A stretch of 21,189 nucleotides of DNA from Monosporascus cannonballus (GCA_004154925.1 QJNS01000513.1:1-21189); one strand, 5' to 3'; shown: positions 10,556 through 20,151, counted from the first letter of the stretch. A program made the numbers and translations. Notes: generated from the sequence alone by a model not told the origin.

Positions 10556-11974
10556 CTAGTTATTAGGTCCATTTAAGATCCAGCTCAGGTTAAATCGTCT
10601 CCAAACGATAGCCCTATAATCGTCTTTGCTCCCATCGGTCTGGGAGAAATCAGTCTCGACCAAAGCGCCAATCTTGAAGTCAGCCGTCTTCGTCATGCTC
10701 GAATATCCCCCTTCGTGTCCGGCACCGGCGATTGGAGCGTCTGCAAGCTTGCGCCCGTAGTTGAACTTCTTCGCATCCGCATCGTAGCTGATACGGACCC
10801 GCATATGGCGTCGACTGTCCTTGTCCGCGGAATTGAGGAAGAGCAGACGCGCGGGCCCCTTGCCGTCCTTCAGGTTGTACAAGAAGGTTGACGCCTCGCA
10901 CGCCGGATCTGGCAATCCGCTGTCCAGGGTAAACTGGCTGAATGAGCTTAGGGTGCCACGAGCGACTTTGCGGTAATTATCGGCTTTTCCGGCGCGATCA
11001 TTGCGATAAAGCTTCCCATCGGGAGTTTGCGCGACGGTTCCCTCAGAACCCGCGCTTTGAAGAGATTGATATGACCATACCCGATTCCCAGGCTGGCCGC
11101 GCCCGATTATGTTCCTTCCCTGCGCGGGAACGACGACCTCTCCCGATGAGATGACAATGCCGTTACCGAGGCCGACCGCATCCCATGCTTGTCCGCTGGG
11201 CGTAAGTTGCTCTGTCATGTCCACCGGCTCGGACCAGGTTTTCCCATCATCAGTGCTCTGCGTCAGGAAAAGATGGCGTCTCCCTTCCCATGTCTCGTCG
11301 ATTTTCTTCGTCTTCTGTCCATTTGGCAGAATGTCACCGGCATTTTGGCTGTAGCCGCCGCTATTCCAGCTCATAAGGAGGTAGATTGTATTGCCATCCT
11401 GTCGTGGAAAAGGGGCCCCCCCTTTCTGTTGGGCAGCAATATTGGAGCCCAAAAGCCATATATCAGTGGATCACCCACAACAAGTGGGATCAAGGCTTCC
11501 TAGCTTCCTACAAGTCAATATATCCTCAAGAGCTGTGCACCTGCTCCTTAGTAAGTGTGACACATCCACAATGGGTGTCGGGTTGCCCCAAGTGCCAGCT
11601 CCTTTGCCGACGACTTCCTGCAGACTTTCCCAATCACTGAGGCTTTCGCCATGGTCGCTCGCCGTCTTGGTCCGCTTGAAAACGAGGTTGATATCACCGA
11701 AGTCCCGATTATCGTGTCTCCGGCCTTCAGCAAAGGCGAGGATACGGCCGCTGGCGGTTCTAAAAACAGCAGGAATTCTGAAGGAATGAAATCCAACACC
11801 ATTCGGCAGCTTGTCAGCTCCCCCCATATTGCTGCTGCGGAAAGGAGCGAACCCTTTGTGGTAAGGGGTCGCATCCTTGGCCGGGTCGTCGACACTTGCG
11901 ATAGCGATGGTTGCGGACAGCACTACAAGCAGGGCTGTAGTAAAGGGAGACGGAAAAAACCGGGAGAACTTCAT
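10556..11974 (-). CDS. Secreted sialidase (GH33-type, Asp-box propeller)
   Basis: Sialidases release terminal sialic or KDN-type sugars from glycans outside the cell. Two exons are proposed on the minus strand, 11974-11564 and 11398-10556 (417 residues); the join falls between Asp codons, giving PTPIVD-DGNTIYLLMSW as the family requires. Residues 1-27 form a signal peptide. Visible motifs are FRIP at 65-68 (first Arg of the triad), AEGRR at 82-86, RDFGDINLVF at 90-99 holding the probable acid/base Asp, a clean Asp box STDDGKTW at 185-192, SEG at 255-257 with the likely Glu partner of the nucleophile, an Arg-rich RRHMRVR at 333-339, and GGYSSM at 367-372 with the likely Tyr nucleophile (Tyr369). 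Length and order fit a complete enzyme. The intron is unusually long (165 nt) and its GTGTCA donor is weak. It is the first of four secreted, bacterial-type genes in a row. Substrate is unknown. Confidence 0.86.
11399..11563 (-). other. Proposed 165-nt intron of the sialidase gene
   Basis: Reading through this stretch hits a stop soon after the conserved PTPIVD segment, and conserved sequence resumes in frame at DGNTIYLL. The borders GTGTCA and CGACAG give a phase-0 join. A CTTACTAAG element lies close to the donor rather than near the acceptor, which is odd, and an eight-base C run sits inside. An insertion into a shorter intron is possible. Confidence 0.65.
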
Positions 11975-12093
11975 CTGGATAAGAAAATGATTGTCTTTAG
12001 GGGTGACGCGGCGGGATAGATGCTAGAAGCGGATATTGCGAGCAATATAGCTTGAAGCTGGACTCGTAGAATGTCGCAGGAATCACGCAGGAA

Positions 12094-12102
12094 AATATAT
12101 AT
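12094..12102 (-). promoter_or_regulatory. TATA-like element of the sialidase gene
   Basis: The minus strand reads ATATATATT about 121 bases before the sialidase ATG. The position matches TATA-like elements before the three other secreted-protein genes. Confidence 0.45.
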
Positions 12103-13275
12103 GCAATGTCAGGGAGTCTGGAGCTATGCCAGATATGTTGAAGGGATAAGCAGTGCACCAATGCAGCGTATCCCTAATCCGCCCTCTTGTCGGCTTGATG
12201 AAGCACGTGTAGAGCTCATAGGCTCTCAGAATCCACACTTATTGACACCAAGACTCAAGTGTAGCTATTAATAATCCTCCATTAAGAAGACTAGTTAATC
12301 CAACCGATTAATTGTGCTGATCAATGGAGTGCTGACATACTGCGGAGGAATACCTTTGCTTGGGGGCTATTCTGCAGGCGACTTCTGGGGGCGAAAAACT
12401 AGGATTCAGACTTGGAGACTAGAATATCTAGCGGGACTTTAGTAATGGCTAGCATGCGCTTCATCCCTGGTAGAGTGACTTCCCCCCGCAATTTCGAGTG
12501 GGACCTTGCATTGCGGCTGAATTAGGCAGTTTCCCTATTGAGCATCATAATCCTAGCCGTATTAAGGGCTCGCAAATGTGAGGAAGCCCCCTGAATATTT
12601 GAATTAAGCGGCTAGGGTTCTCCGCCGAAGAACCGCATAGTCTCCGCTCAGTAGGAGGCGGCATGCGCCCTGATATTAAAGGTGAGTTGGGCTCATGTAA
12701 TCCCGCTTGGTCTATACATGGTCTCTTCGGACCATGCATAGAGGCTGAACACAAAACCTCTTTTTAAGCAGTGGAAACAAGGAATTTTTTTAGGGATGGA
12801 AAGTCAAATTTCAGTTCAAAAGTACTTCGAAGAGGTCAATTGATAAATTTGTTGTCTATTACCGCGCCACTCTAGTCTCGATAAGAAGGTAACCTAATAG
12901 CCAGGGTGTTGAGCTAGATAGGTCTCTGTAATGTATAGCGCAGAGTAGAGGCACTTGTCTCAGTCGAGGATACAAGAATATAAAGAGCGAGAAGGCCTAG
13001 GGCGCCAACAGTGAGCACGTTGATATGCGACGAGGATCTAGGCACATCTGGAGAGATGCTGAGAATGGTTACAGAAGTTGGTCCTGACAATTCACACAAG
13101 AGAGAATCATAGAAACCATTTCTTGTCTGAACAAGTTGCCCAAGGCATTAAATGTCAATTAATATGAGTTATCCGAATCAAATACAGCCCCAATGCCAAT
13201 CCTTATTTCCTCCGTCAACCAGCCCCAGCATCAAACCACGTCCGAGGGATACATGATAGCTGAGATGATAGACAA
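12103..13275. other. Gap between the tail of the CHAP gene and the sialidase promoter
   Basis: No supported gene. A minus-strand frame at 12914-13099 contains a short hydrophobic stretch but nothing recognisable. An AT-rich part lies at 12770-12860. Confidence 0.4.
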
Positions 13276-13983
13276 TTAGACCTTGACATGAACATAGACG
13301 AACTCGCTCTTCGCCACTGAGCGCTTCGAATACGCTTCCACGTTGTTCCAGTTATATTCCTCGATAGTTACTCTATCGCCCGAAACGCCAGCGACCCAGG
13401 CAACATGGCCAAACTGTCCCTTGTTCCTAACAGCGACGGAGCCAGGCACCGGGTTGTTGTCGACTTTGACCCCCGTCTGGCGTGCAGCATCGTCCCAAGT
13501 CTTTGCATTGCCCCAAGCTGCTCCAAGGTACTTGTTGTGGAACTTAATGCCAAGGCGTTCGTTGATGCGCCAGGCGACGAAGCTGGTGCATTGGCACTTG
13601 AAGTAATTCCACTTGTCCTCATCGCTACCGACGTTGCATTTGCCCTTGTAAGGGTAATCGTCGATGATGGGGCCTGGTATTTCGCCCTCAGGAGGCTTCG
13701 GAGCGTTTGTGCACTTGGCAGTCACGTAGCCATTGGATCCGGTCTTGACGTAGTAGTCTGCAACGTAACAGCCATCCGAGGTTTTATCCCAGATGGTATT
13801 ACCGTTGACATTTGTGCCTTCGGTCTGGCACGTGATAGTGACATCCTCGCCTTTCTGGTAGGTTGAGACGACGTCGAAGCTTGTGCCGGGGCCTTTGCGA
13901 CAGTTGACATTCGCGCCAGTGATTGGGTAGGCTACTACGCCTTGGGTAAGAGCCGCTATCGTAGCAACAGCCGTGAACTTCAT
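13276..13983 (-). CDS. Secreted SH3b-CHAP peptidoglycan hydrolase
   Basis: CHAP enzymes are cysteine amidases or endopeptidases that cut the peptide part of bacterial peptidoglycan. The product has 235 residues from the ATG at 13983; an ATG six codons upstream is possible, but this start gives the better signal peptide (residues 1-18, ending VVA). Residues about 20-91 are a bacterial-type SH3 domain (NVNCRKGPGTSF, then GNTIWDKTSDGCYVADYYV) with four Cys that may pair. A Pro-rich linker follows. The CHAP domain at about 110-235 shows the catalytic Cys132 in QCTSFVAWRIN, His193 in GHVAWVAGV, and the acid/amide pair in EEYNW (208-212). It has no intron. The gene is divergent from the GH24 gene, which carries nearly the same SH3 module. 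A TATAAAG box lies 108 bases upstream, followed by a CT-rich leader. Confidence 0.93.
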   Translation of the reverse strand: MKFTAVATIAALTQGVVAYPITGANVNCRKGPGTSFDVVSTYQKGEDVTITCQTEGTNVNGNTIWDKTSDGCYVADYYVKTGSNGYVTAKCTNAPKPPEGEIPGPIIDDYPYKGKCNVGSDEDKWNYFKCQCTSFVAWRINERLGIKFHNKYLGAAWGNAKTWDDAARQTGVKVDNNPVPGSVAVRNKGQFGHVAWVAGVSGDRVTIEEYNWNNVEAYSKRSVAKSEFVYVHVKV

Positions 13984-14090
13984 TGTGAAGAGGGGAGACA
14001 AGCGTGTGTGTCGAAGAGTGAAGGAAGGTATTGATCAGGATGGGAGAGAGATGCTGTTGATCTCAAGTGGAAGGGCGATGGCTTGCTGTA

Positions 14091-14097
14091 CTTTATA
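14091..14097 (-). promoter_or_regulatory. TATA box of the CHAP gene
   Basis: The minus strand reads TATAAAG 108 bases before the ATG, followed by a leader rich in C and T. This is a normal fungal promoter layout. Confidence 0.6.
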
Positions 14098-15055
14098 CTT
14101 TCGAAGGAAAGCAGCTGTACCCCTGCTCCTGTAGAAGGAGATGAGTCCTTAGCAATGTGGACACGAAGTCTTGAATATTGCATCCTCAGAATCACCGATA
14201 AACTGTTCGAGCTGATATCTAAAGCATCTTGGCATATAATAGCCATCCTCGCTCGTTCCAGAGCATGTGAGAGCCAGGATGCTTGGTCGAACGGCGTAAA
14301 TCGTTGGCCGTATTATGGTCGGAAGGAGTCGAGGACATGTCTTTAACATTGATCCATTGATCCATTTTAGTTGATATAAGGCTTGTATCCACTTCGAGCG
14401 CAGTTTCTGGAGTCTGAGAGTTCACAAGTGGAACTGAGCTGAAAGGGCAGAAAACGTCTTTAACCTATTTCGGTATGCTTGACCGAGGGCCTAATTATGC
14501 CCTTCTCACTACGCAACTCAGGCGGACCCCAATAACTCGGGGCCCGGTCATTGCATGTGCTACCGGTTTTGTTCCGTTCAGTGCGGCGCGTTTTGGAATG
14601 CTGAGTTCCCGGTGAGCAAGGCGGAACTTGCCCGTGGTGTACGTCGTGGAATTAAGGCTCAACACAGAAATGAATCAGCTTGGTACCCACATTGCCACCT
14701 TCCCATATAGGAATGTTCCGGGTTTAGTCTGGGGAATGCCAAACACTAAGCATTGAAACCAAACTACGGCTGAAATTTAAGGCAAGGCTGCGTCCGGGAC
14801 TTTTGTTGCTGTGGGTCACCAAAACCATCAAAGGCAACGCTACTACACGAGTTTTCAATTCCTTGGCCTAGATTGTTCTTATACCAGTATCTCGGGCATA
14901 TGGGAATAATACGGCAGATCGTCATTCCGTGTCCCAATTTAATCCTTTGGGGGTCGTGCGATAGTCGAGCAAGCAAGAATGTCAAGGATCTCGAACACCA
15001 AGGTTGCATCGCCCGGTCCGTGGGCATTTATACGCCCGGGTGAGATCTGAGCATG

Positions 15056-15064
15056 ATAAATAAA
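15056..15064 (+). promoter_or_regulatory. TATA-like element of the GH24 gene
   Basis: The plus strand reads ATAAATAAA about 98 bases before the ATG at 15162, with a C/T-rich leader between. It is weaker than the TATAAAG box of the divergent partner. Confidence 0.45.
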
Positions 15065-15161
15065 TGGTTCAGGCACCCCAAACAAGAGTCGATCAACTCA
15101 TCGCTTCCCTATCACTCACACCGAGAAAAGTCAAGCATTAGCCCATTCCCATAGTTCTATA

Positions 15162-16086
15162 ATGAAGCTCCTTACTTCGAAGCACTTCCTCCCACTCCTG
15201 GCATGCTCCACTGCGAGCGCCTACCTTATCACCGGCAACAGCGTCAACTGCCGCGATGGGCCTGGTACTAGCTTCAAGGTTCTGAAGACATACAAGAAAG
15301 GCCACGATGTGTCAATTACCTGCCAGACAGAGGGCACGGACGTTAGCGGCAACACGATCTGGGACAAGACCTCTGATGGTTGTTACGTTGCCGACTATTA
15401 TGTCAAAACTGGGTCTAATGGCTATGTCACTGCTAAGTGTACTAACGCCCCCCTACCGCCGCCATCTTGTGGTGCTCCCAAATCCAATGCGGCGACTGTC
15501 GACCTCATTGCCAACTTCGAAGGCTTCGTGCCCAACATTTGTTAGTATTTTTCCTTTGCAGCATCGAATTGCTACATACTAATAATCTATTGGCAGATCG
15601 CGACACAAACGGTGACCCTACCGTTGGTTATGGGCATCTTTGTAAGAAGACGAAGTGCTCTGAAGTCAAGTACCCAATTCCGCTCTCCGTGGCGGACGGC
15701 AAGAAACTGCTTGCTGAGGATATGGCTGTACGTTGGGTGCTGCTGATCTTCAATTTGCTGAATATAGAGCTAACAACATCTTCTTTACGCAGAGCTTTGA
15801 GAAGTGTGTTACAGAAATGACCAACGATAAAGTAACCCTCAATGCCAACCAGTACGGGGCTGTGGTCAGTTGGTCCTTCAATGTTGGCTGCGGCGCGGCT
15901 AGGAACTCTCAGCTTATACGACGTCTCAACGCTGGCGAGAAACCTAGCGCTGTTCTTCCGGAGGAACTGATCAAGTGGATTAACGACAACAATGGGCCTC
16001 TTGAGGGCCTCAGACGCAGGCGCAAGGCCGAGATTGCTCTGTCACGGAAGACAACAACCGATGTGGCTCTCCCGCCCGTTTGCTGA
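15162..16086 (+). CDS. Secreted SH3b-GH24 lysozyme (muramidase)
   Basis: GH24 (T4-type) lysozymes cut the MurNAc-GlcNAc backbone of bacterial peptidoglycan. Exons are 15162-15540, 15597-15727 and 15793-16086, giving 267 residues. Intron 1 (GTTAGT..GGCAG, branch TACTAAT) splits codon Tyr127; intron 2 (GTACGT..CGCAG, branch CTAAC) is phase 0. Residues 1-20 are a signal peptide. Residues about 21-92 are an SH3 domain 84% identical to that of the CHAP protein. After a PLPPPS linker the GH24 domain shows the exact catalytic pattern E-8aa-D-5aa-T: Glu120 in NFEGF, Asp129 and Thr135 in RDTNGDPTVGYGH. Later family features include LNANQYGAVVSWSFNVGCG. The protein appears intact and active. Eukaryotic introns plus a signal peptide show it is a resident fungal gene, although the catalytic family is centred on phages and bacteria. 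Confidence 0.95.
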
Positions 16087-17428
16087 GTGTTCGATACAGT
16101 ACCTTGAGGTTGCTTTGGAGGGGAAAAGAGGACAAATACAAGCCAACTTGCCATTTCCTGCAGGGATATTGTTCCATTTCTCCATTTTGCATCTTTTTAT
16201 TATAGTATTCAGTGACACTTAATTTACTCTAGTTAGCTGAAGAATTCCCTGTCTTATTTTACACTGCGCCAGCAGCACGTGAAATGGTTAACTTCGTAGT
16301 GATCCAGTTGGCGAGTCTCAAACGTAGTAGATGAGGGACAAGATATTCGGCCACAGCGATCAGCAGTCAAGTTCTAGACTAGCAATTCGACGACAAACCA
16401 AACGAGTAGAGTAATAATTAGAAAAGTACTACAGGTTGCGATTGACTGTGTTGGCCACAGACGGCTGATGAGTGTGATGTGGGAATGAAAGGAATATTCG
16501 AGCCTCAGGCGCCCCTATCTTTGAGGTCGTTGAATGTTTCCTTCGTGACGCCAAGTTGTCTGCAACAGTCCATTGCGTAGATCCTCACCCAACATGGGTG
16601 TCGGAGTTGTGTCGGACCCTTGCAGGACGTCCAACCATATCGTTCATGAGCCATACTGAGGCAGCTAATGCTCTGCCAACTTCCTGATTAATTTACCAGG
16701 ACGCTGATCGACACCTTTTTACTAAATTAAATGTGGTTGTCCGGAAATAACTCTCATCGCACGCGACAGTCGGAACGGCATTGCCCCGTCTGATGTGGCC
16801 TGCCCCCACCCTGCTAGCGTTTACCCCAATGATCTGCGATGGGGGGATATGGGGGCCACCGTGGGGCGGTGTCAATCGTCTAAAATTACTCACAGAAATT
16901 CCTTGGGAAAAAAAAAAAAAATATCCACTAAGGCTTGCTTGTTTGGGTCGCCACAACAAAACCATTTACCACCTGCGCTCTTGCGGGTGTTAAAGTCCTT
17001 CCTAATACGGCTATCATTTCGGTTCTAGATAGTGGAGTCTGTCGGTTCTGGAACAATTGCGAGGTCTTTTAAAATTTTGGAGATCATGCTCTCTTAGTCC
17101 ATCCCTGCTTCTGGGTTAAATGAAGAGCTGGTCTCCTAAGACGGCCACTGTATTTCCCCGTCCCAGATTACCATATCTATCAGATTTATGCCTCATATGA
17201 AGGAATCTTTGGTCAAGAACAATATTATAGGGATCATATTTATGTACTATCCGCGGTCCCACTGGGATTCAGCCGTATGCATCGGCTAAGCGAAGAGGAA
17301 AATGATGCCATGTCACATAAAAGTTCGGCCCTCTTTGGAAAACCAACGACCTCTCCGTATAGATCTAAAAATAGTTTCAATGGGGCAAGGGTGTCTTATT
17401 GGTCTCTAAGCATGGTTTGTTGCTTCCT

Positions 17429-17438
17429 CTCAGCTGAG
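17429..17438. promoter_or_regulatory. Palindrome upstream of the propeller-gene TATA box
   Basis: CTCAGCTGAG is a perfect 10-bp palindrome (CAGCTG E-box core) lying 16 bases upstream of the TATA box. It could bind a dimeric (bHLH-type) regulator, but it may also be chance. Confidence 0.25.
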
Positions 17439-17453
17439 GAGGATGTTGGCAGT

Positions 17454-17460
17454 TATAAAA
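17454..17460 (+). promoter_or_regulatory. TATA box of the propeller gene
   Basis: A canonical TATAAAA lies about 107 bases before the ATG at 17567, with a C/T-rich stretch between. Confidence 0.62.
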
Positions 17461-17566
17461 AGAGTTCCGTTCCTCCTTTCTAAGAGGTCGGCTGAAAGCA
17501 CTAATAATTCCTGCCCATCGCGCCCTTTCCAATCATCAGATCATCTAAGCCTCGAACCATTTCACA

Positions 17567-18571
17567 ATGCGGTCTCTTCATCAATTTGTCGTAGTTCTTG
17601 CGACTACCCTTATTTCTATGCCAATCTCCACCACCTGCGCCGCTGTAATCTCCGATCGGTCCGTTGAGCCTACGGACCAGAATCTCGCGCTGCGCGATGT
17701 TCCTGAGTCTGCATATTTCAATCTTAAGGCGCCTTCCCATGATTTATTCCGTCATGTTCATCTGAAAGATGATACGGTACAGCAGAGTTTTGCCTTCGAC
17801 CAAAAGAATCGACGTCTTTTCGTCTCTCAGCGCCGCAACGGCACCCCTATCGAAGACGGTGATCTGTGCATCACTCAACTGGATTTCGACGGAAACTACC
17901 TCGGACACATGTATCTCAATGGCTTCGGCCACGGTGTTGCCTTTGGGGCGCAGGGCGTAGGCTCAGATACCTACTTGTGGACTGAAACCGATTGCAAGAG
18001 CAATGGTTACGGGGAGCGTCTCGCGCGATTCAAGTTCGTCAATGGCAAGACTCTATCTCGTGACTCATCTGCCTTGAAAAAGTTCAAGCCAATACCAAAT
18101 TCGTCTTCAATTATATGTGTCATCAATCCTGTCGATGCTACACTTGTCTGCCGTTATACTTCCGGCAGTACCAAACGCATCGCTGCTTTCCCGCTCGAAG
18201 AAGCGACCGCTGGCAACTTCTCGAGCCCTGTCTACGATTTCGAACAGCCGGAGCTGAAGGGACGGTCTTCTGTGTTCCAAGGATATGCAGCTTACGGATC
18301 GTATATTTATATGCTCAGCGGCACGGCTTATGAGGTCAACGGCGGGATCGTCAATTCAGAAGTAACCAGTGTCAATGTCAACACGGGAAAAATTCATCAA
18401 GGGCCAGTATTGACTAAGGCGGGAGAGTCTCTCACATTCCGGGAGCCCGAGGGTATGGCGGTTTACACGACCAAGGCCGGTGAGCCTCGTCTTTTCCTCG
18501 GCTTTGCATCGGGCAAGGCTGGCGATAGACGCAGCAACATTTTCTACAAGAACGAACTCCTTCAGAAGTGA
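17567..18571 (+). CDS. Secreted P68 RBP/TagC-like beta-propeller protein
   Basis: The product has 334 residues and no introns. The ATG at 17567 sits in a good context (CACAATG) and opens a signal peptide of about 25 residues. The mature part resembles proteins annotated in actinobacteria as teichoic acid biosynthesis protein C or as the P68 receptor-binding-protein/TagC-like propeller domain. Recognisable stretches are VQQSFAFDQKNRRLFVSQ, LDFDGNYLGHMYLNGFGHG, SDTYLWTETD, RLARFKF, FQGYAAYGSYIYMLSG, LTFREPEGMAVY and PRLFLGFASGKAGDRRSN. In phage the related fold binds host cell-wall polymers, so binding or cutting of a bacterial surface glycan is a reasonable inference, but no catalytic residues are established and the TagC label should not be taken literally. 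It closes the run of four secreted bacterial-type genes. Confidence 0.85.
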   Translation: MRSLHQFVVVLATTLISMPISTTCAAVISDRSVEPTDQNLALRDVPESAYFNLKAPSHDLFRHVHLKDDTVQQSFAFDQKNRRLFVSQRRNGTPIEDGDLCITQLDFDGNYLGHMYLNGFGHGVAFGAQGVGSDTYLWTETDCKSNGYGERLARFKFVNGKTLSRDSSALKKFKPIPNSSSIICVINPVDATLVCRYTSGSTKRIAAFPLEEATAGNFSSPVYDFEQPELKGRSSVFQGYAAYGSYIYMLSGTAYEVNGGIVNSEVTSVNVNTGKIHQGPVLTKAGESLTFREPEGMAVYTTKAGEPRLFLGFASGKAGDRRSNIFYKNELLQK

Positions 18572-18959
18572 AGCAGGTAGAATCTTGAGTAGCGTTAGCG
18601 ACTTTCACTTCGTTCCTGTGGTTTGTGTTTGCGACTGCCTGATATAGTTCGAGCGCGTCTTATTACCTATTACGGTGGCTATGGTTATCACTTCAGGTTT
18701 TACTACTATTTGGGGCCTGTTAGAAAAACGACCGCCATTTTCAGGAAGAGTGCGCATGAGAAAGCCAGCAATGACTCAACTCTGGAGGGCATAGATTAGC
18801 AATGTTATGTATTAAAATGACAAATAATCCCTCTGGTACAGCACGCCCAACGCCCCGCGCATTTACGGCTTTTCTGAGTTCCCCCGACGCTCCCTCGATA
18901 TTGCCTTCCACATCAGCATACTTCCGACACATGAGATGCTAGTTGTTGTCTTATTTTGG
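18572..18959. other. Gene-free stretch after the propeller gene
   Basis: Presumed 3' untranslated and polyadenylation region of the propeller gene, then sequence in which I see nothing. Confidence 0.4.
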
Positions 18960-19866
18960 AGCACTATAACCCCAATTATTGCCATACTTCACGACTTTGG
19001 GTCAAAGTTATTGCCCATTTGCCCCGATATCCCCTGTGGTGCAAACCCCCACCACCACCCCGGACTGCTTTTTGCTTTCCTTCTTTCGAAAACCAACGAC
19101 AAAGCCGTCGTACACCCAGTCGACAGCCACGGTCGGGGTACTGACAGAGTGCTCCTTTTATTCGAGCGTTCCAAGCCACAGCGCCATCCTGATTACAGTC
19201 TTGAATCGAGTTGAAGAACGCGGTAGCCCGCTGATCAACGTTAACAAATATCTCGATTTCGTTGCAGCGTCGTATAAGCTTCTTGAATTCGACCACATGG
19301 TTGAGCGCTGACTGCCTTTTTTGGGGTCCCATTTACTGAATTGAAGCTGGTTTCAAAGGTCCTTTTTCTGAACAATATCTTTCGCCTCATACGAGCGCCT
19401 TAATACTTTGATTATTTCCGTTCCTCTCGTAAGACCGGCGACGACGGCCATGAGAGCTTCCTTGGCGTTGGCAACGACAGCGGCGGCCAATGTGACTTAG
19501 TTAATATGGGCGAGCTTCGCCGAATCTCCTTCGCCATAGTCAACCGCCATGAGAGCCACCCGAAGCGCTGTCTTCCACATCTCCTAGCTATTACTGCCAT
19601 GGAGACGATTTCCTTCACTCAACGTGAAATAGAAGTGATTCTAATCTAGGTATGTATCCTTCTTCCTCTCGCCGAACGCCTTTAGCAGCTGGTAAAGGTG
19701 GAAGCCCTCCGGCTGACCCCTTTATCGTGTTTTTTTCTGACGCCATTGTGGCTAACTCGTTAATCTCTCTTTAGGTCCTCTCGGGTGTTAGCACGTCGAC
19801 AAGCCTTGCTTCGAATTGACCCATGGCCACTGCGTTAAGCGGACACTTCTCCCGCGAAGCGATTAA
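18960..19866 (-). pseudogene. Possible decayed gene, unrecognised
   Basis: On the minus strand several protein-like pieces occur in order but in different frames and between stops. From about 19855 downward they include EKCPLNAVAMGQFEARLVDV, EGFHLYQLLKAFGERKKDTY, WKTALRVALMAVDYGEGDSA, VTLAAAVVANAKEALMAVVA, then a long frame at 19332-18976 containing NEIEIFVNVDQRATAFFNSI. They read as amphipathic helices. I do not recognise a family. They may be exons of an intron-containing gene, a decayed gene, or chance; the plus strand is also open over 18979-19311. Confidence 0.2.
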
Positions 19867-20151
19867 GGGAGCTTCAAAGCCTTCCCGTCAGCTGAGCTAG
19901 TCTTCCTGGCAGGTGTGCAACCAATACAGGTAGGCGGCGTATACGGTGCTCTTGGATACGACTATGCTAAACCATATCGGGGCGGACACAATCCTGGTGT
20001 CCCTATTCTCAGTGGCATCATAAAAGATTCCTTTGCGACATTCGACAAATATGCCGAGCGACTAGTTCCTTACATGGGCTCCCACGGATGTGGGTCGCGC
20101 TGGAATGCGTCTACTGAGGGGGGCCTTACGGTAGAACTAGGCGGGATTTGA
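19867..20151 (+). pseudogene. Orphan C-terminal-like fragment, unrecognised
   Basis: A frame is open from 19867 to a TGA at 20149-20151. It has no ATG before residue 63, but a possible splice acceptor (CTGGCAG) precedes 19913. The peptide looks protein-like, with GVYGALGYDYAKPYRGGHNP, GIIKDSFATFDKYAERLVPY and a Gly-rich end. It could be the last exon of a gene whose front is lost. I do not recognise it. Confidence 0.22.

Larger units (their letters stand above)
13984..15161. promoter_or_regulatory. Shared divergent upstream region of the CHAP and GH24 genes
   Basis: About 1.2 kb separates the two start codons and contains no supported gene. Each side has its own TATA-like element and a C/T-rich leader before the ATG; both leaders contain related wording (TGATCAATACCTTCCTTCACTC on the CHAP side, GATCAACTCATCGCTTCCC on the GH24 side). 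The layout would allow joint control from central sites, which I cannot identify. Confidence 0.5.
16087..17566. other. Gap between the lysozyme and propeller genes
   Basis: No gene supported. A 14-A run is at 16908-16921. The final 150 bases hold the promoter of the next gene, with a TATAAAA box at 17454-17460 and the palindrome CTCAGCTGAG at 17429-17438 just upstream of it. Confidence 0.45.

Noticed and set aside
12914..13099. Short minus-strand frame with a transmembrane-like stretch
   Set aside because: Too short, with no promoter or homologue that I recognise.
13343..13866. Long plus-strand frames opposite the CHAP gene
   Set aside because: They are antisense shadows of a gene with clear motifs and a signal peptide.
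17567..18571. Reading the propeller protein as a teichoic-acid biosynthetic enzyme
   Set aside because: Fungi make no teichoic acid, and the TagC name in databases reflects similarity, not shown activity.
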